A stretch of DNA of 64,000 bases, from positions 186,001 to 250,000 of the forward strand of contig CAMUMG010000001.1 of the NCBI GenBank assembly GCA_947089905.1, written 5' to 3'. The first letter of the stretch is position 1; each line of letters starts with the position of its first letter. The translations under genes and the position numbers were made by a program. This document shows, in pieces, positions 54,001-63,274 of this stretch. The DNA comes from an uncultured Lachnospiraceae bacterium (GTDB taxonomy: Bacteria > Bacillota > Clostridia > Lachnospirales > Lachnospiraceae). The notes under the pieces are model-generated. The model saw nothing but the letters and a program-made list of their open reading frames with translations. It ran no database searches and had not been told where the DNA came from.

Positions 54001-54642
54001 ATTTTAGAATGTAAAAGTCAGATAAAAGCTTTAGGAGATGTAAACGTCAATGCGATTGAAGAGTTTAAATCCGTTTCTGAACGGTTTACTTTTTTAAATG
54101 GACAATATGAAGATTTAAAAAGATCAGAACAGGATTTACTTGGAATGATTACAGAATTAGAAGAGGAAATGCGTCAGCAGTTTGAAGAAAAATTTAAACA
54201 GATTCAAATACAGTTTAATCTTGTATTTCAAGAACTTTTTGGTGGTGGAAAAGCAACTTTAGAACTAATGGAAGAAATGGATATTTTAGAAGCAGGTATT
54301 TTAATTATTGCACAGCCTCCGGGTAAAAAGTTACAAAATATGATGCAGCTTTCGGGTGGAGAAAAATCTCTAACAGCTATCAGTCTACTTTTTGCAATCC
54401 AAAATTTAAAACCATCTCCATTTTGTCTTTTAGATGAAATTGAAGCAGCTTTAGATGATTCTAATGTGAATCGGTATGCAAAATATCTACATAAATTAAC
54501 AAAACATACACAATTTATTGTAATTACACACAGACGTGGAACAATGGCGGCAGCAGATAGTTTATATGGAATTACAATGCAGGAAAAAGGGGTATCTACA
54601 TTAGTATCTGTTCGACTTATTGAAGATGAATTGGATAAGTAG
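51085..54642 (+). CDS. smc: Chromosome segregation protein SMC
   Basis: A 1185-residue SMC ATPase that extrudes DNA loops with ScpA and ScpB. Walker A GPNGSGKSNVADAVRWVLGE is at the N-terminus. Coiled coil covers about 170-500 and 680-1010, with the hinge near 510-670 (TVPGIFGV-like DTIPGIFGVTADLIQ and GGSISGGS). The C-terminus has signature LSGGEKSLTAISLLFA and Walker B CLLDEIEAALDD. The length is standard. GGAGG precedes ATG 51085. Confidence 0.97.
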   Translation: MYLKSIEIQGFKSFANKISFEFKSGITGIVGPNGSGKSNVADAVRWVLGEQSAKQLRGGNMQDIIFSGTELRKPLGLAYVAITFDNSDHKLLVEYDQVTVARRVYRSGESEYLINGHICRLRDVQELFLDTGIGKEGYSIIGQGQIDKILSGKPEERRELFDEAVGIVKFKKRKSAAQKNLEEERLNLARISDILSELEKQLEPLKNQSDVAKEYLKQKDHLKQLEVNQFLLLQQKNHDETIQIQKQLSIINGDLFDTKQSYDATKQEYEQLERQLEEDTNNLEKQKQTKSNLLLEEQKVQGDIQILREQITAIEQNEQLSKNRKEKVGEELFNKKEELTNYIKEKEELERQLDELDEVQSQASQDLQQVKEETERLTKEIDFCNQEIIRLLKESNTTHTKIQHYKTLEEQNKIKHAQLNQKVLRNKSEEAVIEQQLKEAKEKLQEVSETILQQTSFVEDKKKKCLENEREISLENEQSSKNEKEYLSLYAKLDSLKNLTERYNGYGNSIRRIMEQKDTIPGIFGVTADLIQTEKRYETAIETALGANIQNIVTKDEETAKELIGFLKRNQFGRATFLPLTSLTISRFTKEDILKESGVINLASRLVKIKPEFQKLADFLLGRILVVDTIQHALSIAGKYQYSLRIVTLEGELLSPGGSISGGSYRNSSNLLGRRREIDELSKACDRLQRESEQQKLKLEELHIKQKKLKQEEETQSKQLQELYVIQNTAKWNVEREEEKLFEIQKIFGSIQNELKELEQQTDEFKNTMQQLSQNLQEFSKDELLKKERIIQFTKNLEQKRAEETKKREHISELRIKLSSLEQNSEFLSENIKRIRLEIDKLTQEKSDICFSQEKSKEEREEKLIFITQKQSILELKKNKILEFQEQIKQTERKMETLTLNHKNFFQKREELYERISQLDKDGFRLQSQLDKLKEQLDTEIEYLWGEYELSPSAAALLQDNVYSNPQKLKKEILECKSQIKALGDVNVNAIEEFKSVSERFTFLNGQYEDLKRSEQDLLGMITELEEEMRQQFEEKFKQIQIQFNLVFQELFGGGKATLELMEEMDILEAGILIIAQPPGKKLQNMMQLSGGEKSLTAISLLFAIQNLKPSPFCLLDEIEAALDDSNVNRYAKYLHKLTKHTQFIVITHRRGTMAAADSLYGITMQEKGVSTLVSVRLIEDELDK

Positions 54643-54727
54643 TCCAGATTTTCTCGATATCTTGACAGATTTCAAAAAAGGCACTATCATTAAGAATACA
54701 AAAATCGTTAATAGAAAGGGTGGCAGT

Positions 54728-55669
54728 ATGGGGGAAAAGAAAGGTTTTTTCAGTAGATTAGTTGCAGGTCTTACCAAAACAAGAGATAATATTGTTTCTG
54801 GAATTGAGGCCATTTTTTCAGGTTCTTCTAGTATTGATGATGATTTTTATGAAGAATTAGAAGAAATTTTGATTATGGCAGATTTGGGAATTAATGCTAC
54901 TACCTCTATTATTGATAATCTAAAGCAAAAGGTAAAAGAAAATAAAATAAAAGAACCAGCAGAATGCAGAGAGTTATTAAAAGCAAGTATGAGAGAAGAA
55001 ATGAGTCTTCCAGAAGATGCCTATGAATTTGAAAATCAGAAATCAGTAGTTCTTTTAATTGGTGTAAATGGAGTTGGAAAAACAACATCTGTTGGTAAGT
55101 TAGCAGGTCAATTAAAAGAAAAGGGAAAAAAGGTTATGGTTGCAGCCGCCGATACATTTCGTGCTGCTGCGATTGAACAATTATCAGAATGGGCAAATCG
55201 GGCAAATGTAGATATTATTGCACAAAAAGAGGGATCTGATCCAGCAGCAGTCATTTATGACGCCGTTACAGCAGCTAAATCCAGAAATGTAGATATTTTG
55301 CTTTGTGATACAGCAGGACGACTGCACAATAAAAAGAACTTAATGGAAGAACTACGAAAAATTGATCGTGTGATAAGCAGAGAATATCCAGATGCGTATC
55401 GAGAAACTTTAGTGGTTTTAGATGGAACAACAGGACAAAACGCATTAGTTCAGGCAAAGCAGTTTAATGAAGTAGCAGAAATTACAGGAATTGTATTGAC
55501 AAAGCTTGACGGAACTGCGAAAGGCGGAATTGCGATTGCGATTCAGTCTGAATTATCTATTCCAGTAAAATATATTGGTGTTGGAGAGCATATTGAAGAT
55601 ATGCAGAAATTTAATCCAGACGCATTTATTGACGCATTATTTGAGAAAAAGGAAAAAGAACAGGCATAG
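54728..55669 (+). CDS. ftsY: Signal recognition particle receptor FtsY
   Basis: A 313-residue SRP-family GTPase, the membrane receptor for the SRP-ribosome complex. After a short N domain (GFFSRLVAGLTKTRDNIVSGIEAIF) come GVNGVGKTTSVGKLA (G1), ADTFRAAAIEQL, LLCDTAGRLHNKKNLM and VLTKLDGTAKGG. The acidic A domain is nearly absent, as in many Firmicutes. ATG 54728 is chosen because AAAGGGTGG lies upstream and the family starts here; the frame is open to 54620 in the end of smc. Confidence 0.95.
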   Translation: MGEKKGFFSRLVAGLTKTRDNIVSGIEAIFSGSSSIDDDFYEELEEILIMADLGINATTSIIDNLKQKVKENKIKEPAECRELLKASMREEMSLPEDAYEFENQKSVVLLIGVNGVGKTTSVGKLAGQLKEKGKKVMVAAADTFRAAAIEQLSEWANRANVDIIAQKEGSDPAAVIYDAVTAAKSRNVDILLCDTAGRLHNKKNLMEELRKIDRVISREYPDAYRETLVVLDGTTGQNALVQAKQFNEVAEITGIVLTKLDGTAKGGIAIAIQSELSIPVKYIGVGEHIEDMQKFNPDAFIDALFEKKEKEQA

Positions 55670-55686
55670 AGAAAGGAGTCATTGAC

Positions 55687-56907
55687 ATGATGACATTAGA
55701 CAAGTTTGAAGAGGCAAGTGAGGCGGTCATTAAAGTAACAAACCGTACTAAATTAGTCTACAGTGATTATTTTTCAGAGCTAACAGGAGGAAAAGTTTAT
55801 TTAAAGCCTGAAAATATGCAGTTTACTGGAGCATATAAAGTCAGAGGTGCTTATTATAAAATCAGTACATTAAGTGAGGAAGAACGAGAAAAAGGCTTAA
55901 TTACTGCCTCTGCTGGAAATCATGCTCAAGGAGTTGCCTATGCAGCAAAGATTTATAGAGCACATGCCGTTATTGTTATGCCAACAACGACTCCTTTAAT
56001 TAAAGTCAATCGTACAAAAAGTTATGGTGCAGAAGTAATTCTCTATGGAAATGTCTATGACGAGGCTTGTGAGTATGCCCTAAAATTAGCACAGGAAAAA
56101 GGATACACGTTTATTCATCCATTTAATGATGAAGTAGTAGCAACTGGTCAAGGCAGTATTGCAATGGAAATTATTAAAGAACTTCCAACAGTAGATATTA
56201 TTTTAGCCCCAGTCGGCGGCGGCGGACTGCTCGCAGGAGTTTCTACATTAGCAAAGCTTTTAAACCCGAATATTCAGGTGATAGGTGTTGAACCTGCAGG
56301 AGCAAATTGTATGCAGCAATCTTTAAAAGAAGGGCATATTGTTTCTCTTTCTAGCGTAGATACGATAGCAGACGGAACGGCTGTTCAAACTCCGGGAGAT
56401 AAAATTTTTCCTTATATACAAAAAAATGTAGATGATATTATCACAGTAGAAGATAGAGAATTAATTGTAAGCTTTTTGGATATGGTTGAAAATCATAAAA
56501 TGATTGTTGAAAATTCAGGACTTTTAACCGTTGCTGCATTAAAACATTTAGATTGTAAAGATAAAAAGATCGTTTCTATTTTAAGTGGCGGAAATATGGA
56601 TGTGATTACTATGGCTTCCACTGTACAGCATGGATTAATTGAACGAGAGCGTATTTTTACAGTCAGTGTATTACTTCCAGATAAACCGGGTGAACTTGTC
56701 CATGTCGCTTCTGTCATTGCAAAAGAACAGGGAAATATTGTTCGGCTTGACCATAATCAATTCGTAAGTATTAATCGAAATACTTCCGTAGAATTAGTCA
56801 TTACAATGGAGGCGTTTGGTCACGATCACAAAGAAAAAATCGTACAGGCACTAAAAGAACATGGATACGATCCCAAGATTATCCAGCCTAAAAATATCTA
56901 TTTATAA
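55687..56907 (+). CDS. ilvA: Threonine ammonia-lyase (threonine dehydratase) with ACT domain
   Basis: A 406-residue PLP enzyme deaminating threonine to 2-oxobutyrate. The PLP lysine is in MQFTGAYKVRGAYYK (K51), SAGNHAQGVAYAA follows, and the glycine-rich phosphate loop is PVGGGGLLAGV. A C-terminal ACT domain (about 330-400; TVSVLLPDKPGELVHVASVI) suggests allosteric control. This length fits the shorter, catabolic-like enzymes of Clostridia; isoleucine synthesis or catabolism cannot be separated here. GAAAGGAG precedes ATG 55687. Confidence 0.93.
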   Translation: MMTLDKFEEASEAVIKVTNRTKLVYSDYFSELTGGKVYLKPENMQFTGAYKVRGAYYKISTLSEEEREKGLITASAGNHAQGVAYAAKIYRAHAVIVMPTTTPLIKVNRTKSYGAEVILYGNVYDEACEYALKLAQEKGYTFIHPFNDEVVATGQGSIAMEIIKELPTVDIILAPVGGGGLLAGVSTLAKLLNPNIQVIGVEPAGANCMQQSLKEGHIVSLSSVDTIADGTAVQTPGDKIFPYIQKNVDDIITVEDRELIVSFLDMVENHKMIVENSGLLTVAALKHLDCKDKKIVSILSGGNMDVITMASTVQHGLIERERIFTVSVLLPDKPGELVHVASVIAKEQGNIVRLDHNQFVSINRNTSVELVITMEAFGHDHKEKIVQALKEHGYDPKIIQPKNIYL

Positions 56908-56922
56908 TTTTTATCTAAATTA

Positions 56923-56954
56923 ATAGAGGTGTCGCATAAAGATGACACCTCTAT
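56923..56954. terminator. Bidirectional terminator between convergent genes
   Basis: TAGAGGTGTC pairs with GACACCTCTA around a 10-nt loop, between the plus-strand ilvA and the minus-strand lipoprotein gene. T/A tracts on both sides suit both directions. Confidence 0.8.
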
Positions 56955-56971
56955 AAAATCTATTTATAGCT

Positions 56972-57625
56972 CTATTTTTTCTGCTCTACCAAATATACCA
57001 CGGCAGCAGGAATTCCACTGCAATCGATTGTTACATTCTTTGTTGTTTCATCCCAAGTCCATGTAAAAAAAGACATACCAAACGTTTCTAGCATAGAAGT
57101 ATCCTTTTCCCAGTCTTCATATAATTTAAATACTTCTTTTCTCAGTGTTTCATCTAAATCCATTATTTTACCCTGTGCACTTACAATCGTATTATATCCA
57201 GAAGTATTAGAATGAAACTCTTTTTGAAAACGTTCTACAATAGCTTCTTCATCATCGCCAGAAAAAACGGCTTTTACATCGACAAGAATGGCTTCTTCTT
57301 CCGGAAACTTTGCAAATGTAACAGTAAGATCAGCAGAATATTCCCAAATCTTTAATTTTTCTTTTAGGTGATAGGAGATCGTTTCTTCAGAAGCATTTAC
57401 CTTAGCATCTTCATCTACAACAGACTTTTCATAATCTTGTTCTGTAAGTTTCCATGAAGCAATCCATTCTTCTTGTGTCATGCCCCACTTTACACCCGGG
57501 AACGTAAAATATTGTCTTTCTTCATTCCAGACTTGTGTAGTCGGAATTTCAGGTTTACTACAGGCAGTCAGTCCAACTAACAGTAACATAGTAAATAAGC
57601 TTAATATCGTTCTTTTTAATCTCAT
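56972..57625 (-). CDS. Predicted lipoprotein of unknown function
   Basis: A 217-residue lipoprotein with signal peptide MRLKRTILSLFTMLLLVGLTAC (lipidated Cys22). The mature part has FPGVKWGMTQEEWIASW near its start, a pattern seen in small secreted proteins with a repeated GMxxEE-like motif, then an alternating strand-helix region. No function is known to me. The minus-strand SD AGGAGGGGAT is close to ATG 57625, and a promoter TTGTAA-17-TATAAT lies at 57717-57745. It is convergent with ilvA. Confidence 0.85.
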   Translation of the reverse strand: MRLKRTILSLFTMLLLVGLTACSKPEIPTTQVWNEERQYFTFPGVKWGMTQEEWIASWKLTEQDYEKSVVDEDAKVNASEETISYHLKEKLKIWEYSADLTVTFAKFPEEEAILVDVKAVFSGDDEEAIVERFQKEFHSNTSGYNTIVSAQGKIMDLDETLRKEVFKLYEDWEKDTSMLETFGMSFFTWTWDETTKNVTIDCSGIPAAVVYLVEQKK

Positions 57626-58010
57626 TTGATCCCCTCCTATTCTTTGTTAATTAAAATAAATTAATATAAATTTCCTTGTTATTATTTAGCGTAAAAGTTT
57701 ATTTTGTACAATTTCTATTATAATTCTTATAATGACTAATTACAACTATTAATTTCTTTTTTAGATAATAATTTTAGTATTAATTAAGTATATTTTTTCT
57801 ACAAATCTCCTAGGGTTTTTTTAGGTTCGCATTTTTAAAAATTTTGTCTTAAATATAAGATTAGATAAATTAATTAATACAAAATTGAATTTAGAAAGAA
57901 CCTTTCCACCTTTAGAGCGGTTAAAGTTCGTTATGACGGAGAAACAAACTGAGTGGAAACACTTGAAATCATTGTAAGTGCAGAAAACTATAAGGCTATC
58001 TTAGAAATCT
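57626..58010. other. AT-rich intergenic stretch at the border of the mobile region
   Basis: It holds the minus-strand promoter at 57717-57745 and otherwise very AT-rich DNA to about 57900. From about 57900 the composition changes and reads like decayed coding DNA in front of the portal-gene relic. I see no intact gene. Confidence 0.6.
57717..57745 (-). promoter_or_regulatory. Sigma-A promoter for the minus-strand lipoprotein gene
   Basis: On the minus strand TTGTAA (57745-57740) and TATAAT (57722-57717) are 17 bp apart, with a leader of about 85 nt to the start codon at 57625. Confidence 0.65.
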
Positions 58011-58025
58011 TTAATAGAAAATGCA

Positions 58026-58424
58026 ATGGGATATGATGCAAAGGATGATAGACTTTCAGGAAACCCTAATCAAATGAACATTCAATCCATGTATTCGGAC
58101 ATTGATCTTGATGCGAATGATACAGAAACCGAGTTTCAGGCTGCTTTTGAAGAAATCCTTTGGTTTATTAATGCTCATCTTGCAAATATAGGAAAGGGAA
58201 ACTTTGAAAAGGAAGAGGTAACGATTATTTTCAACAGGGATATTCTTATCAATGAAAGTGAAGCCATTGCAAATTGTGCTGCCTTAGTTGGTATCCTTTC
58301 GGATGGAACAATTATCAGTATGTACCCATGAATTGATGATTTGTAGTAGGAACTTGACCGTTTGAAGAAGCAGAAAGAGGAAGAACAGGCGGAATTGGAA
58401 CAACAGTGTAATCCTTTCGAGTAA
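58026..58424 (+). pseudogene. Relic of phage portal protein (SPP1 gp6-like), C-terminal part
   Basis: The translation MGYDAKDDRLSGNPNQMNIQSMYSDIDLD...EILWFINAHLANIGKG matches the C-terminal region of SPP1-type portal proteins as I know them. TGA at 58329 and two adjacent TAG codons near 58344 interrupt the same frame, which then continues ELDRLKKQKEEEQAELEQQ to a stop at 58424. The N-terminal part (about 300 residues) is missing. It is a decayed prophage gene. Confidence 0.75.
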
Positions 58425-58589
58425 TCTAATCATCAATCATCGAATGATGAAAGCAGTGATGTAAATGAAGAGTAGAAAATATTGGAAACTACGCTTTGAA
58501 CAAGCCTAAAATAGACAAGGTACAACCATTTTTACTGAAATAGAACAGCAATAACAGGCTCAAAAGCAACTTGAAGAACAAATTATTTA

Positions 58590-59160
58590 AAACGGGATAT
58601 TATCTATCATACTGCCTATGAACTTCAAAAAGGGTTCGGAATAGGTTGGGATATTGCAGCACTGGATCAATCAAAAATCGAAAAAGTTCTTTCTAAACCA
58701 TGGAAGTAGATGGGAAAATTTTTTCTGAAAAAATTTGGGGAAATAAACAAAAATTGAATGTTGAACAGTATGAAATTGTAGCAACATTGGATTCTCATAC
58801 TTCTGATATATGTCGTAATCTTGACGAAAAGCATTTTCCTATGAAAGATTTTAAGCCAGGAAGCACTGCACCGGCCCTTTCATGTGTTTTGTCGTTCAAC
58901 TACCATTCCCTACTTTGATGAAGATTTCGAAGATATGGGAGAACGGGTGGCAAGGAATAAAGACGGCATGACTTACTATATACCCGCCAACATGAAATAT
59001 GAGAATTGGCAGAAATCCTTTTTGGAAGGTGACAAGTCAGACTTGCAAGAAATTAACCCCGATGATACAATGAAGAAAAAGCTGGAAGTCAAGGAACTGA
59101 ACAAACTAAAACAATCCGGTATGACTGAAACAGAATACCAAGAGTATTTGAACATTATCA
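58590..59160 (+). pseudogene. Relic of phage minor head/head morphogenesis protein (SPP1 gp7-like)
   Basis: Pieces in different frames assemble into a head-morphogenesis protein: DIIYHTAYELQKGFGIGWDIAALDQ...KPW, then VDGKIFSEKIWGNK...EIVATLDSHTSDICRNLDEKHFPMKDFKPGSTAPAL, then CRSTTIPYFDEDFEDMGERVARN. Frameshifts lie near 58705 and 58880. It directly follows the portal relic, the usual phage order. Confidence 0.75.
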
Positions 59161-59189
59161 GCAATCATAACAAACAAGTGTGGGGTATA

Positions 59190-59640
59190 TCAGCTTGCAT
59201 CCGTCACCCTGAACTTCACGTATCCAAAGTACACTGATATGAATAAGTATGGGACATTAGCACATGAATATGGACATTTCTTTGACGACAAGACTGAATT
59301 TAACGGTCTGCACTTTAAGGAAATCGAAGCAGTAAAGAAAGCTACTGGTTTAGCCACTATATTTAAGAATGTAGCAAGCTCCAGTGATGAATTTTTTACT
59401 GCAATGCGAAGTGATAATGTGCATATCAAGAGAATTATGACAGCGGATGCAAAAGCTGACCTGATTGCACATAATACAAGTAGTGGAGTACAGGGGGCGA
59501 TTGATGGTTTATTTACTAATTCAATAATTAACAGTAAGGATTCCCCTTTTGAAGGAATTGCTAAGAACAATTGTAACGGCAGTAGTGGGCGGAACGAAAG
59601 CAGTATTCTCTGCTGCCATGAAGCAATCCACATCATTGTC
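59190..59640 (+). pseudogene. Relic of phage-encoded HExxH metallopeptidase-like domain
   Basis: The frame after a shift near 59220 reads YPKYTDMNKYGTLAHEYGHFFDD, a zinc HExxH motif, then FNGLHFKEIEAVKK...SSDEFFTAMRSDN, and ends in disrupted sequence at the duplicated repeat (59613-59671). Such domains are often fused to phage head proteins in Clostridia. The upstream part is in another frame, so it is not functional as it stands. Confidence 0.5.
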
Positions 59641-59671
59641 TTGCTCTTAACTGCCGCGAGTGGATTGAAAC
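59613..59671 (+). repeat. Second copy of the sequence at 38667-38724
   Basis: CTGCCAT to GTGGATTGAAAC matches the copy behind the DUF2828 gene with few differences. Here the left part reads as coding sequence of the phage relic (AAMKQSTSLS), which indicates that both copies derive from phage DNA. Confidence 0.7.
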
Positions 59672-59714
59672 CAAAATCATATAAAATATTTTTGGAAATT
59701 TTGGAGGTGGTAAA

Positions 59715-59888
59715 GTGAATAAATTAGATGAAGCTCTTGATAAGTATTATGAAAGGTTCGGGAAAAAATATCCGCTTTCTATCTGCCAAATAAGAACAAC
59801 AGATGAAATAGTTGCTGATATTGAATTTTGTATTAATACTGGGTGTAAGGCAAAAGAACCTATATATGAAGAAAACATTGATTATTAG
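59715..59888 (+). CDS. Small hypothetical protein, 57 residues
   Basis: GTG 59715 has GGAGGTGG seven nt upstream. The 57-residue product (MNKLDEALDKYYERFGKKYPL...IEFCINTGCKAKEPIY) looks like a small soluble phage or mobile-element protein; I do not recognise it. It is intact. Confidence 0.55.
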   Translation: MNKLDEALDKYYERFGKKYPLSICQIRTTDEIVADIEFCINTGCKAKEPIYEENIDY

Positions 59889-59916
59889 GAGAAACCATAG
59901 AAAGGTTGTATGTAGA

Positions 59917-60069
59917 ATGGACCAAGAAGAATTTATTAAAAACATGGTGAGTGTATGGGGAATGAGTCAAGAAGAAAGTGAAATAGCAATTAATTTACCA
60001 TATTATATTATAATTAGCAAGTATAAATTATGGTTGTATTTTAATCCCTTTATCAGAAAGAAAGATTGA
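59917..60069 (+). CDS. Small hypothetical protein, 50 residues
   Basis: ATG 59917 begins MDQEEFIKNMVSVWGMSQEESEIAINLPYYI; a GAAAGG lies about 11 nt upstream. It follows the preceding small gene by 28 bp. It is probably a mobile-element remnant or small protein of unknown role. Confidence 0.4.
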   Translation: MDQEEFIKNMVSVWGMSQEESEIAINLPYYIIISKYKLWLYFNPFIRKKD

Positions 60070-60875
60070 TAATCATATAGTCAATCGTATAGTTAATTAT
60101 ATTGTTATAGTGTCACAGACACTAGGTGGACATATATTCGATAATAAAATTTAGCGTTTTACCTTGTGTAAATAAGCGTATATAAGTGATTTCTAGCTGT
60201 TTTGACTGCAACTACCCTAAAGGCATTACAAGCCGAATTTGAGGCAAATAACGCTTAATAATCAATAGTATTATGATCTAAAAATAAAAGCATCATTTCA
60301 ACTACTATCATTTGGTTTTTTAACTGTTTCAGTAGAGAAAAATGAATATTTTTTTCTGATATTTGTTAATTTCTACCAACTAGTTTGTTGATTTTCAACT
60401 GTTGTATTTGTTTCTTCTTTTCAAGTTCTAATACTACCTTATCAAGTGTAAACTGTGATTATTAGCTAACATAAACTGTAATTATACTAAAATTATTTAT
60501 CATTTTTTGTATCTAAAAAACCTGATTTATACGATTTGTTGTAATATTATAACAATTAACTGTTGATTTGTAAACAAAAATATGTTATAATTTAGTAAAT
60601 AGATAAAAAGTTAATATAAATTGTGAGTAATTCATAAAGAAATTTATTTAACCCTCAAAAATTCTATATGAGATTTTTAGAATAGATAAAACCCGTCAGT
60701 TTATATAGCTTTTGTATTAGTATCTTATTTTTTATAGAGATGAGCAAAACGCATTGATTTAAATATAGGATTTGGCAGTTAGCGTCTGTAAATTGAAAAG
60801 ATTGAGAATTTATGACATAGCAAAGCTAATGTAAGTCCAGAACCTACGCAAATAAGGGGTATGAATTGCTCTTTA
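60070..60875. other. AT-rich decayed intergenic region
   Basis: These 800 bp have no ORF that I can support. Near 60306-60345 the minus strand shows a short piece (FSLLKQLKNQ-like) resembling the LEQLKTNR segment of the relic at 63625-63905, so this is probably old mobile-element DNA. The rest shows nothing recognisable. Confidence 0.5.
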
Positions 60876-62171
60876 TTATGCGATTCGTTTTACAGTTTTG
60901 AGCTTACGGTAGGATTGTCCGGTGCCGCTATTGATTGCAGCAACAGCGACCGCTAACAGACTGATATGGGCAAGTGTATTCAGATTTGTAACAGATGATA
61001 GATTTTTTACCCACATACGTTCCTGCCCAGTATTTTTGAAACGGGAATGGTATCTCTCACATTCTGTACGAAGAGAATAATTACTTTTGAAATATTTGCT
61101 GTCTCTGTCGATGGAGAGTCTTAAATCATCGGGAATGGTGATGTACTTTGTACAGCCTCGATGCTTTTTGTCATTGTAGAAGTTTTGGTGATGGCAAGGA
61201 CAGTCTGCATTTTAACTTGTTTTTAATGGACAACAGAATTTTTGACGGGTGTGCCCACGATCGGAAAACTTACCATCCATGGCAAGCTCGGCTTCACAGA
61301 TAGGGTTTCCTTGTGGAAGAAGTGTTGGATTTTTGGCATTTCGCTTGTTTAAAGGAATGATACATTCTCCATCGTAGAGTTTGTGCACCTGATTATAGAT
61401 ATGTTTAACATCATAGTCTTTATCAGCAAGGAAAGTACATTCTGTTATAGGCAAAAAGGTATGTGTGTCAACAAGAATATCAAGTGCAACCGTAGAATCA
61501 GAGACATTGGCTGTAGTGGTTAGTTCATAAATGGGAAGACCTGAAATACAGTCAACAAGAACATGACTTTTGTAACCCCAGTAGAATTCATACTTTTTCT
61601 CATCTGTTTGGTTAGAAGCAGTATGTACACCAAGTTTACAATCAGCATCTGCTTTGGGCTGGTTATCTGGCTTAAATTTGTTGTATAAAAAAGATTTCGG
61701 ATTATTCTGTGAAGTGTTTGCAGCAATCGGAGTCGAATTCAAACCAATAAAAGAGGAATCCATAATACCTTGTTTTGAAAGAGAAAGAACCTGGGATTTC
61801 ATAACGGAGGAAAGCATATCGTTATCAATCTGTTTTAGAAAACGGTCGAAAGTCCAGTAAGATGGTAATGGGGCAGAAATATCAAAACCACAGTAATGGG
61901 CGATAAAAAGGTTATTGTTAAGATAATCAACAAGGTCTGTAATCATGGAAAAGCCTTCGCATTTCATAACAATAAATGTACAAATCATGGCGTGATTAGA
62001 AAAATCTTTTCGTCCGGTTTTGGGGAATTCTGGTACAAAGGATAAATTAAGATTCAAAAAAAGCGAATCATAAAACTTTGCAACTGGTTGTGAAATAAAA
62101 AGATGGATGTCTTTCATGATTTCCTGACGGTAGATAATAATCAGCTCCTTTCGGTGAATTGATTTTGGCAA
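60876..62171 (-). pseudogene. DDE transposase gene with one in-frame ochre codon
   Basis: On the minus strand a 431-codon frame runs from ATG 62171 to TAA 60876. A single TAA at 61212-61214 (after CCPLKTS) is the only interruption; the frame continues NADCPCHHQNFYNDKKH...RTECERYHSRFKNTGQERMW to the end. Blocks such as SYWTFDRFLKQI, STPIAANTSQNNPKSF, GYKSHVLVD, FLADKDYD and ECERYHSRFK place it in the IS4/IS5-like DDE superfamily. No convincing terminal inverted repeats were found. The C-terminal Glu is behind the stop, so the main product should be inactive. Confidence 0.8.
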
Positions 62172-62448
62172 CTTAATTATACCATTTGGAGCTGGTTGTT
62201 ACTATAAATTTGGAGTGATAAAAGAGATTGCCATGCCTCGCAAACCTGCATAAATACTGAATGTGTGGAGTTTTGCGCATGGCTAATTTTTTAAAGAAGG
62301 GAGGTTATTATTTTATTTACTATAATACTGAATATATAGGTCTTTTTATCTATAATAAATTCTATATATAGTAAAACTATGTTTGACAGTTATCTATTCT
62401 AATTATCTTGTACTAAAAATAAACTTATTATATAAAGAGATACATATT
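62172..62448. other. AT-rich intergenic stretch with an imperfect hairpin
   Basis: GCCATGC...GCAAA (62230-62244) pairs with TTTGC-GCATGGC (62272-62283) apart from a 3-nt bulge. It may be an element end or terminator. TTGACA at 62384 has no good -10 at normal spacing. I see nothing else. Confidence 0.5.
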
Positions 62449-63247
62449 ATGAAAAAAATTCTTTCCTGTTTTTTAACCTTAGACATTTCAAATTAGTGAA
62501 CTAGAATTTATGCAATATTTGCTTTCTCTATCTGATCAGGAATTATTAGATAAAGGATGTACAAATGAAGAATTAGAGTATTTTAGAAATTACGATTTTA
62601 ACCAGGACTTGTTTGATTTTGCTCAAAAAGTTCAATTACAGTCTGGTTACAGTGAACAAGATAAGAAAATTTTGAAATCCTATAATGGTGCTATTGATGC
62701 ATTCGATTATTTAGAAGCAACTCCTTTTGCAGGTGCAACCTTAACATTTACTTTATCAAAAAGTTCAATGGATTCAAGTTTAGTAAAATTAAGTTATTCG
62801 GCTGTTTGGAGTAGTTGCCCAATATGGACAGCAACAGATATTATTGCCTTGACATGGAGAGTTAGTGATAGTAACTCTTATCCTCTTAATTCAACAACAA
62901 TAGTAGATGAATTAGAGGTTATGTATTACTTAGATGGGAATAAAAATGATTTACTATATCATGATTTTCCAAGTAATCAATCTGATAACTTTGATTCTTG
63001 TTATTATAATATAGAAATGGGACAAACAACAACAGGCGAATATGCGGTAGCTCTAGCTAGTTATGGATTTTTATGGATTCTACCATCTAGTGGCTCAAGT
63101 AATATGCACACGCTTGAAATTATGGCAGCATATGGACATTCTCAATTATTTACTACTCCTAGTGTAAGTTTTTCAGAGTCTGGAGTTAGTCTTGGTATTT
63201 CTTTTAGTTGGTATGTAAATACTGAACATAAAGATACATATATATAG
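62449..63247 (+). pseudogene. Putative secreted protein with disrupted signal peptide
   Basis: ATG 62449 starts MKKILSCFLTL, the beginning of a signal peptide, but meets a stop after 15 codons. In the next frame, coding resumes with TFQISELEF and runs MQYLLSLSDQELLDKGCTNEELEYFRNYDF... to 63247 (245 codons from ATG 62510). A small deletion inside the hydrophobic core explains this. The body has a helical N-terminus and a strand-rich C-terminus (ATLTFTLSKSSMDSSLVKLSYSAVW), like small secreted Firmicutes proteins, but I do not recognise a family. The 62510 ORF may still be translated as a cytoplasmic product, though no SD is evident. Confidence 0.55.
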
Positions 63248-63274
63248 AGAGTCGATGAATAATTTAACTGAATT

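Noticed and set aside
60070..60875. Origin or attachment site in the AT-rich stretch before the transposase
   Set aside because: No iterons, no long direct repeats and no integrase partner were seen; AT-richness alone is not evidence.
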